From contig CP051243.1 of assembly GCA_017795025.1 (NCBI GenBank), positions 1,612,001 through 1,676,000 on the forward strand: a stretch of DNA of 64,000 nucleotides, given 5' to 3'. Every line of letters starts with the position of its first letter. Position 1 is the stretch's first letter. Under the pieces are notes generated by a model. The model saw only the letters and a list, made by a program, of their open reading frames with translations. It searched no databases and was not told the DNA's origin. Source of the stretch: Flavobacteriales bacterium. GTDB lineage: Bacteria; Bacteroidota; Bacteroidia; Flavobacteriales; Schleiferiaceae. Below are positions 8,902 through 18,909 of this stretch, piece after piece. Both the position numbers and the translations under genes were made by a program.

Positions 8902-11661
8902 ATGCGAACCCTAGTCCCGGTAATATTATTTGTTTTTAGCTTTAGTCAGGCCACAGCGCAACTGCGTTTTGCCTTCGAACAAGAAATAAATACCAAAATT
9001 TATCACGGAAATGATACCGTAATCAATCCTTGGGCCGGAGGATTAAATTATCCCATATTTAACAACTTCGACTTCAATTTTGATGGACTAGACGATATCC
9101 TAGTCTTCGATCGAAGTGGGAAACGTCTGCTTCCAATGGTTAATGAAATCATTAATGGCGACACCGTTTTGCGTTATCACCCGGAGTATATCGATGATTT
9201 CCCCATACCTCGAGGCGAAGGTGCCATGGTTTTGCTGCGTGATTATAATTGTGATGGAAAGGACGACCTTTTCTATTCGGATGGTTTATTCATAAAGGTG
9301 TTTGAGAATACCAGCAGCAATGGACAAATAAGTTTTATTCCCGCTAATAATGGTCAGGCCTTAAATACAGATTATGGCGCTTCCGGAGTTTCCAGACTTT
9401 ATATACCCCGAACCGACTTACCCGATATCAATGACGTTGATGGAGATGGCGACCTTGATATTTTAACTTTCGGTAATGGAGGCGTTCGCGTGGAGTTTCA
9501 CGAAAATCAAACGCCTTGCGGTTTAGATTTCGTTCAAACCGGCACTTGCTGGGGCTTGTTCGAAGAAGGCGGCTTATACCGAACCGTAATGTTAAACAAG
9601 TGCACCGGAGGAAATAAACGGGACTTAGGAAAGGTGATGCATGCGGGTAGCGCCATGTTAACTTGGGACATGGACAACGATAGCGATGTTGATCTACTTC
9701 TTACCAATGTTTCCTACAATAACTTATCCCTCTTAATCAATGGAGGCACCCTCGATTCCTCGGCTATGATTAGCCAAGACACGATGTACCCTGGGAATAC
9801 TCCGGTAGATTTATTTGTTTTTCCCGCCCCCTATCGGGTGGAAACCGGAACTGATGGGATAGATGACATGGTCGTGAGTAGTTTTAGCTCTGCCAGCAGT
9901 GGGAGTCCCGACATGTCTTCCAACCATCGTGGTATCTGGCGTTACCGAAATATTGGTAGCAATAATCAACCAAATTTTGTTTTTGAAGAAGACGATTTCC
10001 TGCAAGGCGATATGGTTGACCCCGGTGCTGCCTCTATCCCTCGATTAGTAGATATAAATGGGGACAGCTTAGTAGACCTAATTTTAAGCATCGCCAATCG
10101 CTATCAACAACCTGGAATTTCCAGCTCCCAATTTTATTATTACGAAAATACTGGCACCGCCAACCAGGCAGAATTTAGCTTGGTCGATACGAACTTTGCT
10201 GATATCCTTCAGTATAGCTTAGGTACTGAATTGGTGCCGGCCTTTGGGGATTTGGATGGTGATGGAGACCAAGACATGATTGTTGGCGCCATTAGCGGCT
10301 ACTTCCACTATTTTGAGAATATCGGAAGTGCCAATAATCCAAATTTCAATCTAAACACACCTATTATAACCAATACCGATGTTGGTGCCGATGCAGCTCC
10401 CTATCTCTTTGATTTGGATAATGATGGCGACCTCGACCTCTTTGTTGGTAATGAGCAAGGAAAGGTATGGTGGTTCGAAAATAGCTCGGCAAGTAGCCCC
10501 AACTTTAGTCAGAAGTCGGATTTCTTTGGTGCTGTTGACGTGAGTCAGTTGGGCCTCTCTGCTAATGCCGTACCTGTATTTTACCGAGACACCACCGGAA
10601 CGAGCACCTTATTTGTTGGCTCACGCGATCAGGGAGTGGTGCAGTATGATGATATAGATACCATTGCCACTTTACCCGCATCGGTTAGCGACACTTTAGG
10701 AAATGCGAGCGACCAAAGCAATAACAGCGATCAAAGCCTTTTTGGCATTAGTAAGCGAAGTGGTCGGAATCAGTTCCTCATCCTAGCTTCCGAACTGCAA
10801 GCCAAAGGCTATCGCTACGGATACATCGAAAGTTTAGGATTCAATATTGTAGACAAGGGCGGCTCGGTACTTTCCAATGGTTTTACCATCAAAATTAAAA
10901 ACACCAACCTCAGTACTTTAAACAATTTCGAAGATAACTTTCCCAGTCCCTACCCGGTGGAAGATTTTATTTATGGCTTTGGGAATGGGTGGAATAATGT
11001 TCCATTACAATATCCTCATTTATGGGATGGTCAATCCAATTTGATTATTGAGGTATGCTTTAGCGGCAATTTCCCGGCTAACAATATTCATTTGGCCATG
11101 ACCGATCAGGGTTTTAATTGTCATGCCCTTGGCGATATCACAGGCTTTAATAACCTTTCGGCAGATGGCTGTGCAATGCCCTACTTGCAAACCATTAGCA
11201 AACGCCCCGATGTGCGCATTAATTTAACCCCTGCGGCCAATCCAGTGCCTAATGTTGGGGTTAACGACCTTTATATTGGTGAACGTACAACGGCCGATTT
11301 TGCGGATATTGATGGTGATGGATACCTCGATGCCGTAGTGGGTAATTTAAGCGGGGGATTAAGTTTGTTTAAAGGGGTTTTATACGATGTTAGTCGCCCG
11401 GAATACCGCACTAAAAACAATAGCGTGTACATCTATCCCAACCCAAATAATGGTCGGTTTACGATAGACCTAAACACCAATGATTTGATGGATTTTGAGC
11501 ATATCCGAATCTTTAACATTCAAGGTCAATTGATTTGGGAACAGCCGGTTACAGAGGAAGCCCAGGTGGAAATCCCCAATAAGCCAAGTCCGGGAATTTA
11601 CCTCGGACAATTAGTAGGTCCCAATGGACAGAAAAGCTTCCGATTTATTATGCAACCATAA
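8902..11661 (+). CDS. Secreted VCBS/FG-GAP repeat protein with T9SS sorting domain
   Basis: A 919-aa exported protein. Signal peptide about 1-20 (ends QATAQ). At least eight calcium-loop FG-GAP/VCBS-type repeats of form DxDGDGxxD are visible, e.g. FDGLDDILVF (about 60), DVDGDGDLDILTF (178), DMDNDSDVDLLL (256), DLDGDGDQDMIVG (449), DLDNDGDLDLFVG (504) and DIDGDGYLDAVVG (801). These build integrin-like beta-propeller blades that bind Ca2+. The last ~80 residues, from VYIYPNPNNGRFTIDL to a C-terminal FRFIMQP, form a type-A T9SS sorting domain, so the protein should cross the outer membrane and be surface-bound or released. Ligand unknown. The gene stands 126 bp before the first giant paralogue, in the same direction, with no terminator seen between them. 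Confidence 0.9.
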   Translation: MRTLVPVILFVFSFSQATAQLRFAFEQEINTKIYHGNDTVINPWAGGLNYPIFNNFDFNFDGLDDILVFDRSGKRLLPMVNEIINGDTVLRYHPEYIDDFPIPRGEGAMVLLRDYNCDGKDDLFYSDGLFIKVFENTSSNGQISFIPANNGQALNTDYGASGVSRLYIPRTDLPDINDVDGDGDLDILTFGNGGVRVEFHENQTPCGLDFVQTGTCWGLFEEGGLYRTVMLNKCTGGNKRDLGKVMHAGSAMLTWDMDNDSDVDLLLTNVSYNNLSLLINGGTLDSSAMISQDTMYPGNTPVDLFVFPAPYRVETGTDGIDDMVVSSFSSASSGSPDMSSNHRGIWRYRNIGSNNQPNFVFEEDDFLQGDMVDPGAASIPRLVDINGDSLVDLILSIANRYQQPGISSSQFYYYENTGTANQAEFSLVDTNFADILQYSLGTELVPAFGDLDGDGDQDMIVGAISGYFHYFENIGSANNPNFNLNTPIITNTDVGADAAPYLFDLDNDGDLDLFVGNEQGKVWWFENSSASSPNFSQKSDFFGAVDVSQLGLSANAVPVFYRDTTGTSTLFVGSRDQGVVQYDDIDTIATLPASVSDTLGNASDQSNNSDQSLFGISKRSGRNQFLILASELQAKGYRYGYIESLGFNIVDKGGSVLSNGFTIKIKNTNLSTLNNFEDNFPSPYPVEDFIYGFGNGWNNVPLQYPHLWDGQSNLIIEVCFSGNFPANNIHLAMTDQGFNCHALGDITGFNNLSADGCAMPYLQTISKRPDVRINLTPAANPVPNVGVNDLYIGERTTADFADIDGDGYLDAVVGNLSGGLSLFKGVLYDVSRPEYRTKNNSVYIYPNPNNGRFTIDLNTNDLMDFEHIRIFNIQGQLIWEQPVTEEAQVEIPNKPSPGIYLGQLVGPNGQKSFRFIMQP

Positions 11662-11787
11662 TAAATTAATCTAAAATCAAGCATTTATTAACCAAATGTT
11701 ATTAAACAATGGAATTTGAAGCCTTGCAATTGAAGGTCTATTAGTTGAAAAGATTATTATTGCAGCTCGAATATTTATCCATTGTTT

Positions 11788-14700
11788 ATGAAAAGATTAC
11801 TATTAACCCTCGCAATGGTGGGTTTTTGGCAATTGAGTTACGCTCAATGTCCGCCAGCCTCTCCATTGACGACTCCGTATTCGGAGAACTTTGACGCCGA
11901 ATCGGCCGGTTACCAAGCCACCTTTGGTAACTGCTACATCGGAACCACTTCTTCTAACCCACGTTGGGAATTTGAAAGTAGTGGTACTGGTAACTCCACC
12001 GGTACCGGGCCCTTAAATGATGCCTCGGGAACTGGTATTTACGCTTACCTCGAAACCTCAGGTGGCGCTTTAGGTGATACCTCGGGATTGATCACACCCC
12101 AAATTAGCTTGGTTGGTTTATCAAACCCCGAACTCCGTTACCTTTATCACATGTTTGGAGCTACCATGGGTAGTCTTCAAGTTTACGTGAACGATGGTAG
12201 TGGCTGGACTTTAGAGAATACCATTACTGGGCAGCAGCAAACTGCCGAAACTGATTGCTGGCTTCCAGCTGCAGTAAGTTTAAGCTCTTATGTTAACGAT
12301 ACCGTACGTATCAAATTCGTAGGTACTCGTGGATCTTCTTTTACCGGAGACCTTTCAATTGATGAGATTGAAGTAGACGAGGCTTTAAACTGTCCTGTTC
12401 CTCTTAATTTAAGTTGGATTGCGAGCACCTCAAGTTCTGCCGACTTACGTTTCGATGCAGTAGCGAGTGCGACCAGTGGATATCGCGTTTATGTAGGTAC
12501 ACCCGGATTTAACCCAAGTACAGCTACTCCACAAACATTCACAAACGACACGGTAACCCTTACCGGTCTTAGCCCTGCAACTACTTATGAGGCTTATGTA
12601 GAATCTGACTGTGGATCGAATGGTTTAAGTGGCCCTTCTATTTGTGCCATTACTTTCCAAACATCTTGTGTTCCGTTTAATACGAACTACACCAGAGACT
12701 TTGATAGTGATGCCGACAATGCGCCTGCACAATGCTGGGCTCAATATTCGAGCTATGACCCTACGAACTCTTGGGCAAGAGTAGAAACGCTATCTACTTT
12801 TAATAACCCACAACCCTACAATGGTAGTAATGTAGTAGAGCTTTACAGCTACACAAACTTCACCCCTGCAGATACGCTTGTGGCTATAAGCCCAGAGTTC
12901 AGTGACATGACTTCTAACAGTCGTCAAATTAAATTCCAAGTAGCTTCTCAGAGCGCATCAAACACCTTGATTATTGGTACAACTAATTCTCAAGCTCCTG
13001 GAGCGCCCATTAGCTGGATTGACACTGTAAATAACCTTTCTACCGCTTGGCAATTAATCATCTTACCACTTAATGCTTCTAGCGGTTATAATGGTACTGA
13101 CAAGTATATCGTATTCAAGCATGGTTTAGAAAACACCTTTAGCGATATTTATATTGATGACTTCGTATATGAAGCCATTCCTGCTTGTCCTCAGTTAACT
13201 AATATTAGCAACACCTCAGTTGGAATTACTACGGCTACCTTTACGTATACTAGCGGCGGTAACCCTGTTCAGTACGAATGGGGCCCAGTAGGATATACTC
13301 AAGGTACGGGTACTGTAGGTAACCTTCCTTCTGGTACGGGTACTATCACTGGTATGAGCTCTGCTTCTTGCTACGATGTTTACTTACGTACCGATTGTAC
13401 TTCTGGTGGTAACGGGACTTCCGTATGGTCTGGTCCATTTACCGTTTGTACTTTATGTACTACTCAATCTTTACCTTACTCCGAAGACTTTGAAATTAGT
13501 TTAGGCTGTTTCGTAGCGACCGACGGAGGTAATACCAGCGATACTTGGGTGCATGCCACCTCTACCACCACCACTACCGGTGCCGGCGGTGTTGATGGAT
13601 CTACTGGTTGGGTAGAAGTTGATTCGGATAATGCTGGATCTGGTGCAATTACTATGGACGAAGATTTAACCAGTGCCTATATTGATGCAGGTAACATTAC
13701 CGGAACACTTTATTTAGAGTTCGATCATTTCTATCAGCACCTTGGTTCTCAAGGTACGGTTGAAATTTGGGATGGTACGGCCTGGCAAAATGTTTACACT
13801 GTAACAGCCACTATTGGTTCTTTCGGGAATCCTGATCATCAGAAAATTGATATTACCGCTTACGCTAACGACAGCTTACAAGTTCGTTTTAACTATGATG
13901 ACCTTGGCGTTTGGGCCTGGTGGTGGTTGATTGACAACGTATTGGTTCAAGAGGAACTTTGTGCACGCTCAACTAACTTCCAAGCTGCATTCGTTACCGC
14001 TGACTCGGTTGGCCTTGCATGGAATCCAGGTGCAGGTACCGTTTTCGGAATTGAGTACGGAACTACCGGCTTTACTCCAGGTACAGGTACTACGACCAGT
14101 ACTACCGATTCTACCATCACTATTACAGGTTTAACCTCACAAACCTCTTACGACTTCTATCTTATTGATAGTTGTGGTGCTACGGCGAGCTTACCCGTAA
14201 TGATTACCGTTGGAACCGCTTGTGCCATCAGTGCACCCGCAGTGCTTCCTTTAATGGAAGGTTTTGAGGCTTATTCTCAAGGTCCAACCTTTACCGGAAC
14301 CAACGAGTATCTGTGTAACCCTTCTTACTACTGGGCATTAAACCCTTCCTCGGCGAACGGTCGTTTCCGCTTACAAACTGGTGCTACCTATAACCGCAAT
14401 GGTTTACAGGCAATGACTATGGATCACGATCCATTTGTGAGTCCACAGCAAACCAATAGCTTGACCATGACTGTTAACCTTAGTAACTACACCAGTGCCA
14501 ATGGTATTGAGTTGAGTTTCTATTGGATGCGTCATACAACTACTTCTCGCCCTGGCAACAAGGTATTTATTCGTGGTAGTGCCGCAGATTCATGGATTGA
14601 GTTAGCGAGCTTAAACAACAACCTTTCTGGTCAATTTGATTCGATCATTGGCATGGACATCGTTGCCCCATTAGCGGTGGCTGGTCAAACGGTTAGTGCG

Positions 14701-17700
14701 ACTACACAAATTCGCTTCGATCAAGAAGGTCAGTCAGGTTCTAACTTCAGCAATACTTGTTGTGATGGTTACACCCTAGACGATATCATGTTAGAAGCAG
14801 TTGCTTGTCCATTACCTGGTGGATTAAATGTGAGCAGTGTATTCGATACAACCGCCACTTTAAACTGGGCGGGAGCCACTTCTGCCAGCAACTTCCAATA
14901 TTGGTTTGGACCAGCTGGTTTCTTCCAAGGAACTTCAACTACAGCTGGAGTTAAAGCATTTGCTTCTGCATCCGGTGTAGTAGTGGACACTTTAAGTCCA
15001 TTTACCTGCTACGAATTCTTAGTGCGTACCGTTTGTCAGCCTGGTGATACTTCATCTTGGAGCGCACCTTTCCAATTCTGTACTCCTTGTAGCCCCATTA
15101 CCGCTCCTTACACTGAGGATTGGGATGGTCTAAGCCCACAGAGTAAAGATGTAGGTTGTTTCAGCTCTATCGAAGATCCTAGTTTAGGTACTTCAACTTT
15201 CTTAGGTATCACTATTCAGAATAGTACTTTCTACAATCCGATATCCTCTCCAAATTATGTTGAGATGGATAACTCGAATGTGAATACGGCTCCATTAATG
15301 CTGGTTTCACCTCCTACCACGGATATGAATGCTGGTGATAAGCGTATTGAGCTTTATGCTCGTACTACCTTTACCGCTTCTCCTCCCGATTATTTGGTAA
15401 TAGGAACAATGAGCGATGGTAATAATGCCAATACTTTCCATGCTTTGGATACTATCTATCCAGATGGAACAGCATTTACACGTTATGTCGTGGATATCAC
15501 TACCGCGAATGGCTATAATGGAACGGATATGTTCTTTGCCATTTCTCACGGAAACTTAGCTACTTTCCGCACTATTCTAGTGGATGATGTTACTTATGAG
15601 CAAATTCCTAGCTGTCCAGAAGTAAGCAACTTGGCTACTCTTCAAGTTGACAGTATGAATGCCGAGGTATCTTGGACTCCATTTAGTGGCAGTACCGGTA
15701 CTTTCCAGGTAGAATATGGAACAAGTTCATTAGGCGCGGCTTCTCATACCCGAGTAATCGCTAATAATGATACTACCACTCTTACCGGTCTTACTCCTGG
15801 AACAAACTACTGTTACTGGGTACGTGAAATCTGTGCGCCTGGCGATACCAGTATTTGGATTGGACCAAACTGCTTTAAAACCGAGTGTTTAAGCATTTCT
15901 GCTCCTTATTATGAGAACTGGGATGGCTTAGCCGCTGGTTTAGACCTTGGTTGCTTTAACAAATATGAAGACCCAAGCTTAACCATCAGTACTTTCCAAG
16001 GGGTGACTATTCAGAATAGCACCTTTAACCAGCCTTTCTCTGCACCGAATGTGGTGGAATTGGATAATGCTGGTATTGTGAATGATGATCTGATGCTAAT
16101 TTCTCCACGCACTAATGATTTAAGTAGTTCTGCAAACCGTGTTCGTTTCTACGCTCGTACGACTACTACCTTCAATAGTCCTGAGATTGTAGTTGGCTCC
16201 ATGAGCAATCCATTGGATAATAGCACCTTTAATGCACTAGATACTATTGTATTGCAAACTGGAGCTATGATGGAATACATCGTTAACTTCGATGCAGCTA
16301 ATGGCTACAATGGCACCGACAAGTACTTTGCTTTTGCCCATGGTTTAAAAGCAACATTCCAAACCATTTTTATTGATGACGTTTTCTACGAAGCGATTCC
16401 TACTTGTGTTCGCCCAGATAGCTTGGATGTTACCAATATTACTTCCACTAGTGCAAGTGTTACTTGGGCTTCGGTTAATGGTGGTAGTAACTTCCAATAC
16501 GAGTACGGTATCAACCCATTAGGTGATCCTAACAATACCCGTGCACTGAGCACTGCTACTCAAGTTCCATTAAACGGACTAAGCGCCGGAACTGGCTACT
16601 GTGTATGGGTACGTGAGATTTGTACGCCTGGTGATACCAGCTTCTGGAGAGGACCATTCTGCTTTAGCACTCTTTGTGCGACTAGCAATCCTGCTCCTTA
16701 CTTCACTAACTTTGAAGGAATCTCTATTGGTACTGCTACCGGTACTCCTGCAGGTTGGGAAAACTGTTGGACGCATAACCAGGGAACTGGTACCGTACGT
16801 TGGGAATCAGAAGATGCTACTGGTGCAAACGAAAACAGTACAGCAACTGGTCCTTTCTACGATGCCACTACGCCTAACGTAAGCGGTGGTACTTACATGT
16901 ACCTCGAGACTTCGTCAACTGGTGGTCCATCAGAATTGATTTCTCCTCCTATCGACATTACTGGCTTAGCCAGTCCAGAGGTAGAATACTGGTACCACAT
17001 GTTTGGAGCTACTATCAATAAACTGGTTGTTTACGCCGAAGATGCAAACGGTACTCGTACAGCGATTGATAGCCTTGTTGGTCAGCAACAAACTACTCAG
17101 GCTGATCCATTCTTCCAGCGCAATGTGAGTATTGCAAGTCTGACCGCTGGTGTATACAAGTTCGTATTTGAAGGCCATAGAGGTACTTCCTTTACCGGTG
17201 ACATCTCTATTGATGACTTCCGTGTACAGGTGGGTGCTACTTGTCCTCGTCCTACTTTCTTAAATCAAACTGCGAAAGGATTAACCGATATGACAATTGC
17301 TTGGACCGCAAATGGTACAGGCTCTAGCTGGGAAATTGAATATGGTCCTGCTGGATTTACTCCAGGTACAGGTACCCTTTCTATTGTTACCACAAACCCA
17401 ACTACTATTACCGGTTTAACCGCTGCTACCAATTACGACGTTTACGTGCGCGAAATTTGTGGCCCTGCTGATACTTCAGCCTGGACTGGACCACTTGCGG
17501 CAAGCACCGGAATTTGTGCGGTAAGTAGCCAATGTTGGTTTGTATTTGATCTTAAAGATACCTTCGGTGACGGATGGAACGGTGGTGAAATCACCATCTA
17601 CCAAAACGGTATTGAAGTAGGTAAAATGGGATCAGCGTTTACCACTGGTACCTTATATACCGACTCCATCCTACTTTGTGATATGTTCAATACTTCTGTA

Positions 17701-18642
17701 GTATTAACTGCCGCAGGTGGATGGCCAAGTGAAATTGGTTTAGATGTATTTGATCCTACTGGAGCGAATGTAGGCACCTATTTAGCTAGCTTTACTACCG
17801 CCCAAGGTGATACCCTAACGAGCTTTATGGCTAGTTGTTCGGGTGCTCCTACTCCATGTGCTATGCCCGATTCTGTTTGGACTACCTCAAACATCGCTTG
17901 TGATGAAATTGAAGTAGACTGGAACAGCAATACCGGTGGTTCTTTAATCGAATATGGTCCAGCTGGATTTACCCCAGGTAGCGGTACTTTAACCGCGGTG
18001 GTTACCGCTCCATACTTGATTACCGGACTTACTCCTGGTACAGCCTATGATGTTTACGTAGCCGATACTTGCGGTACTACGGATACTTCTGCCTTCAACA
18101 TGATCAGCACTTCTACCGCCTCTGGTCCATTACCAGTTGCGAGCTTCACTATCGATAGTGCTATCGTGGGTAGTGCTTACGAAGTGTATGTTGATGCTAG
18201 TGCTTCTACTGATGCGGATAGCTATGAGTGGAACTTTGGTAACGGCGTAACTTCTACCGCTGCCGCTGATACCATGATTTACCTTGGTAATGGTAGCTAT
18301 ACCATTACCTTAGTTGTGAGCAATGCTTGTGGTAGCGATACCATGACCTACAACATCAATGTAAACATTGGCTTAGACGAAAATCCATTAGCCCATAGCT
18401 TGAATGTATATCCTAACCCAGCCGATTACCGCGTGAATATTAGCTTCACCGCTATCAATAGCGCCAATGCCGTAATCCGTTTAGTAGATGCTCAAGGCCG
18501 TGAGGTATTGCGCACTACCGAGCGCGCTGCAGGAGGTAAATTCGACTACAACATGGATGTAAGTGATCTTGCTTCCGGTATTTACATGATTGAAATTACC
18601 TCAGGAGAGCTTACCGCTCATCGCAGATTATCTGTGAAATAA
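11788..18642 (+). CDS. Giant modular T9SS-secreted protein 1 (jelly-roll/MAM + FN3 x8 + PKD)
   Basis: A 2284-aa exported protein; the ATG at 11788 directly precedes a clean signal peptide (1-20), so the in-frame TTG 6 nt earlier is not needed. After it, jelly-roll or MAM-like modules of ~170-200 aa alternate with fibronectin-III domains, each pair joined at a Cys. Approximate FN3 positions: 203-293, 467-556, 726-811, 1009-1100, 1277-1367, 1541-1630, 1820-1909 and 2025-2112. The jelly-rolls start with PYSENFD-like motifs and end in IDDF or IDDV. Residues 1911-2024 form a distinct module with FGDGWNGGEI. A PKD domain (about 2113-2193) and a type-A sorting domain (about 2196-2284, LNVYPNPADYRV) follow. 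Likely a surface adhesin or matrix protein; no catalytic motif seen. A terminator follows. Its ends are nearly identical to the next gene. Confidence 0.9.
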   Translation: MKRLLLTLAMVGFWQLSYAQCPPASPLTTPYSENFDAESAGYQATFGNCYIGTTSSNPRWEFESSGTGNSTGTGPLNDASGTGIYAYLETSGGALGDTSGLITPQISLVGLSNPELRYLYHMFGATMGSLQVYVNDGSGWTLENTITGQQQTAETDCWLPAAVSLSSYVNDTVRIKFVGTRGSSFTGDLSIDEIEVDEALNCPVPLNLSWIASTSSSADLRFDAVASATSGYRVYVGTPGFNPSTATPQTFTNDTVTLTGLSPATTYEAYVESDCGSNGLSGPSICAITFQTSCVPFNTNYTRDFDSDADNAPAQCWAQYSSYDPTNSWARVETLSTFNNPQPYNGSNVVELYSYTNFTPADTLVAISPEFSDMTSNSRQIKFQVASQSASNTLIIGTTNSQAPGAPISWIDTVNNLSTAWQLIILPLNASSGYNGTDKYIVFKHGLENTFSDIYIDDFVYEAIPACPQLTNISNTSVGITTATFTYTSGGNPVQYEWGPVGYTQGTGTVGNLPSGTGTITGMSSASCYDVYLRTDCTSGGNGTSVWSGPFTVCTLCTTQSLPYSEDFEISLGCFVATDGGNTSDTWVHATSTTTTTGAGGVDGSTGWVEVDSDNAGSGAITMDEDLTSAYIDAGNITGTLYLEFDHFYQHLGSQGTVEIWDGTAWQNVYTVTATIGSFGNPDHQKIDITAYANDSLQVRFNYDDLGVWAWWWLIDNVLVQEELCARSTNFQAAFVTADSVGLAWNPGAGTVFGIEYGTTGFTPGTGTTTSTTDSTITITGLTSQTSYDFYLIDSCGATASLPVMITVGTACAISAPAVLPLMEGFEAYSQGPTFTGTNEYLCNPSYYWALNPSSANGRFRLQTGATYNRNGLQAMTMDHDPFVSPQQTNSLTMTVNLSNYTSANGIELSFYWMRHTTTSRPGNKVFIRGSAADSWIELASLNNNLSGQFDSIIGMDIVAPLAVAGQTVSATTQIRFDQEGQSGSNFSNTCCDGYTLDDIMLEAVACPLPGGLNVSSVFDTTATLNWAGATSASNFQYWFGPAGFFQGTSTTAGVKAFASASGVVVDTLSPFTCYEFLVRTVCQPGDTSSWSAPFQFCTPCSPITAPYTEDWDGLSPQSKDVGCFSSIEDPSLGTSTFLGITIQNSTFYNPISSPNYVEMDNSNVNTAPLMLVSPPTTDMNAGDKRIELYARTTFTASPPDYLVIGTMSDGNNANTFHALDTIYPDGTAFTRYVVDITTANGYNGTDMFFAISHGNLATFRTILVDDVTYEQIPSCPEVSNLATLQVDSMNAEVSWTPFSGSTGTFQVEYGTSSLGAASHTRVIANNDTTTLTGLTPGTNYCYWVREICAPGDTSIWIGPNCFKTECLSISAPYYENWDGLAAGLDLGCFNKYEDPSLTISTFQGVTIQNSTFNQPFSAPNVVELDNAGIVNDDLMLISPRTNDLSSSANRVRFYARTTTTFNSPEIVVGSMSNPLDNSTFNALDTIVLQTGAMMEYIVNFDAANGYNGTDKYFAFAHGLKATFQTIFIDDVFYEAIPTCVRPDSLDVTNITSTSASVTWASVNGGSNFQYEYGINPLGDPNNTRALSTATQVPLNGLSAGTGYCVWVREICTPGDTSFWRGPFCFSTLCATSNPAPYFTNFEGISIGTATGTPAGWENCWTHNQGTGTVRWESEDATGANENSTATGPFYDATTPNVSGGTYMYLETSSTGGPSELISPPIDITGLASPEVEYWYHMFGATINKLVVYAEDANGTRTAIDSLVGQQQTTQADPFFQRNVSIASLTAGVYKFVFEGHRGTSFTGDISIDDFRVQVGATCPRPTFLNQTAKGLTDMTIAWTANGTGSSWEIEYGPAGFTPGTGTLSIVTTNPTTITGLTAATNYDVYVREICGPADTSAWTGPLAASTGICAVSSQCWFVFDLKDTFGDGWNGGEITIYQNGIEVGKMGSAFTTGTLYTDSILLCDMFNTSVVLTAAGGWPSEIGLDVFDPTGANVGTYLASFTTAQGDTLTSFMASCSGAPTPCAMPDSVWTTSNIACDEIEVDWNSNTGGSLIEYGPAGFTPGSGTLTAVVTAPYLITGLTPGTAYDVYVADTCGTTDTSAFNMISTSTASGPLPVASFTIDSAIVGSAYEVYVDASASTDADSYEWNFGNGVTSTAAADTMIYLGNGSYTITLVVSNACGSDTMTYNINVNIGLDENPLAHSLNVYPNPADYRVNISFTAINSANAVIRLVDAQGREVLRTTERAAGGKFDYNMDVSDLASGIYMIEITSGELTAHRRLSVK
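11911..12685 (+). repeat. 5' homogenised block, copy 1
   Basis: About 775 bp almost identical to 19033-19807 in the next gene; by eye only a couple of dozen mostly synonymous differences and one amino-acid change (Leu/Val before SIDEIEVDEA). Encodes the first jelly-roll and first FN3 domain. Confidence 0.9.
17862..18642 (+). repeat. 3' homogenised block, copy 1
   Basis: About 780 bp matching 23931-24711 with roughly twenty differences by eye and one amino-acid change (Ile/Val). Encodes the last FN3, the PKD domain and the T9SS sorting domain. Confidence 0.9.
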
Positions 18643-18668
18643 GCCTGATTTAAGGTAATTCTTATACC

Positions 18669-18707
18669 AAGCCCGAGCGTCAAGAAATTGGCGCTCGGGT
18701 TTTTTTA
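18669..18707 (+). terminator. Rho-independent terminator of giant gene 1
   Basis: Stem 18672-18679 with 18692-18699 (CCCGAGCG/CGCTCGGG), 12-nt loop, then T7. It lies 30 bp after the stop codon and separates the two giant genes into independent transcripts. Confidence 0.9.
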
Positions 18708-18821
18708 TGCCAAAAAAAATTCCGGATAGCTATCAACTTTACTCGGAAAAAAAAGGGGAGAATAATTCTAAATCACCGGTTAGTCATATACAACAAGGCT
18801 TTTAAGCCTTCCTAATAATTA

Positions 18822-18850
18822 TTGCTAAGACCTACGTATCAATACATTAG
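18822..18850 (+). promoter_or_regulatory. Weak candidate promoter of giant gene 2
   Basis: TTG (18822-18824), 18 nt, TACATTAG (18843-18850), one mismatch to TAnnTTTG. It falls after the upstream terminator and about 60 bp before the ATG at 18910. Confidence 0.35.
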
Positions 18851-18909
18851 GACTTGCATCTTAATTTTAAATGACTACATTTATTATTATTAACCATTTC
18901 TTTAACCCT

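Noticed and set aside
11782-11787. TTG start for giant protein 1
   Set aside because: The ATG at 11788 begins an ordinary signal peptide; the TTG adds only two residues ahead of it.
16966-17178. Antisense reading frames inside the giant genes and the rpo genes (also 16579-16776, 20966-21223, 54210-54494, 59467-59661)
   Set aside because: They lie wholly within strong coding sequence in another frame, have no family resemblance and no promoter or start support.
13200-17520. Repeated GGTACxGG-like and ACTACC-rich DNA in giant gene 1 as a microsatellite or CRISPR-like array
   Set aside because: The repetition follows codons of Thr/Gly-rich FN3 domains, with no regular spacer or constant repeat.
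18871-18909. ATG at 18871 for giant protein 2
   Set aside because: It adds 13 residues before the signal peptide start; the ATG at 18910 mirrors the start of protein 1.
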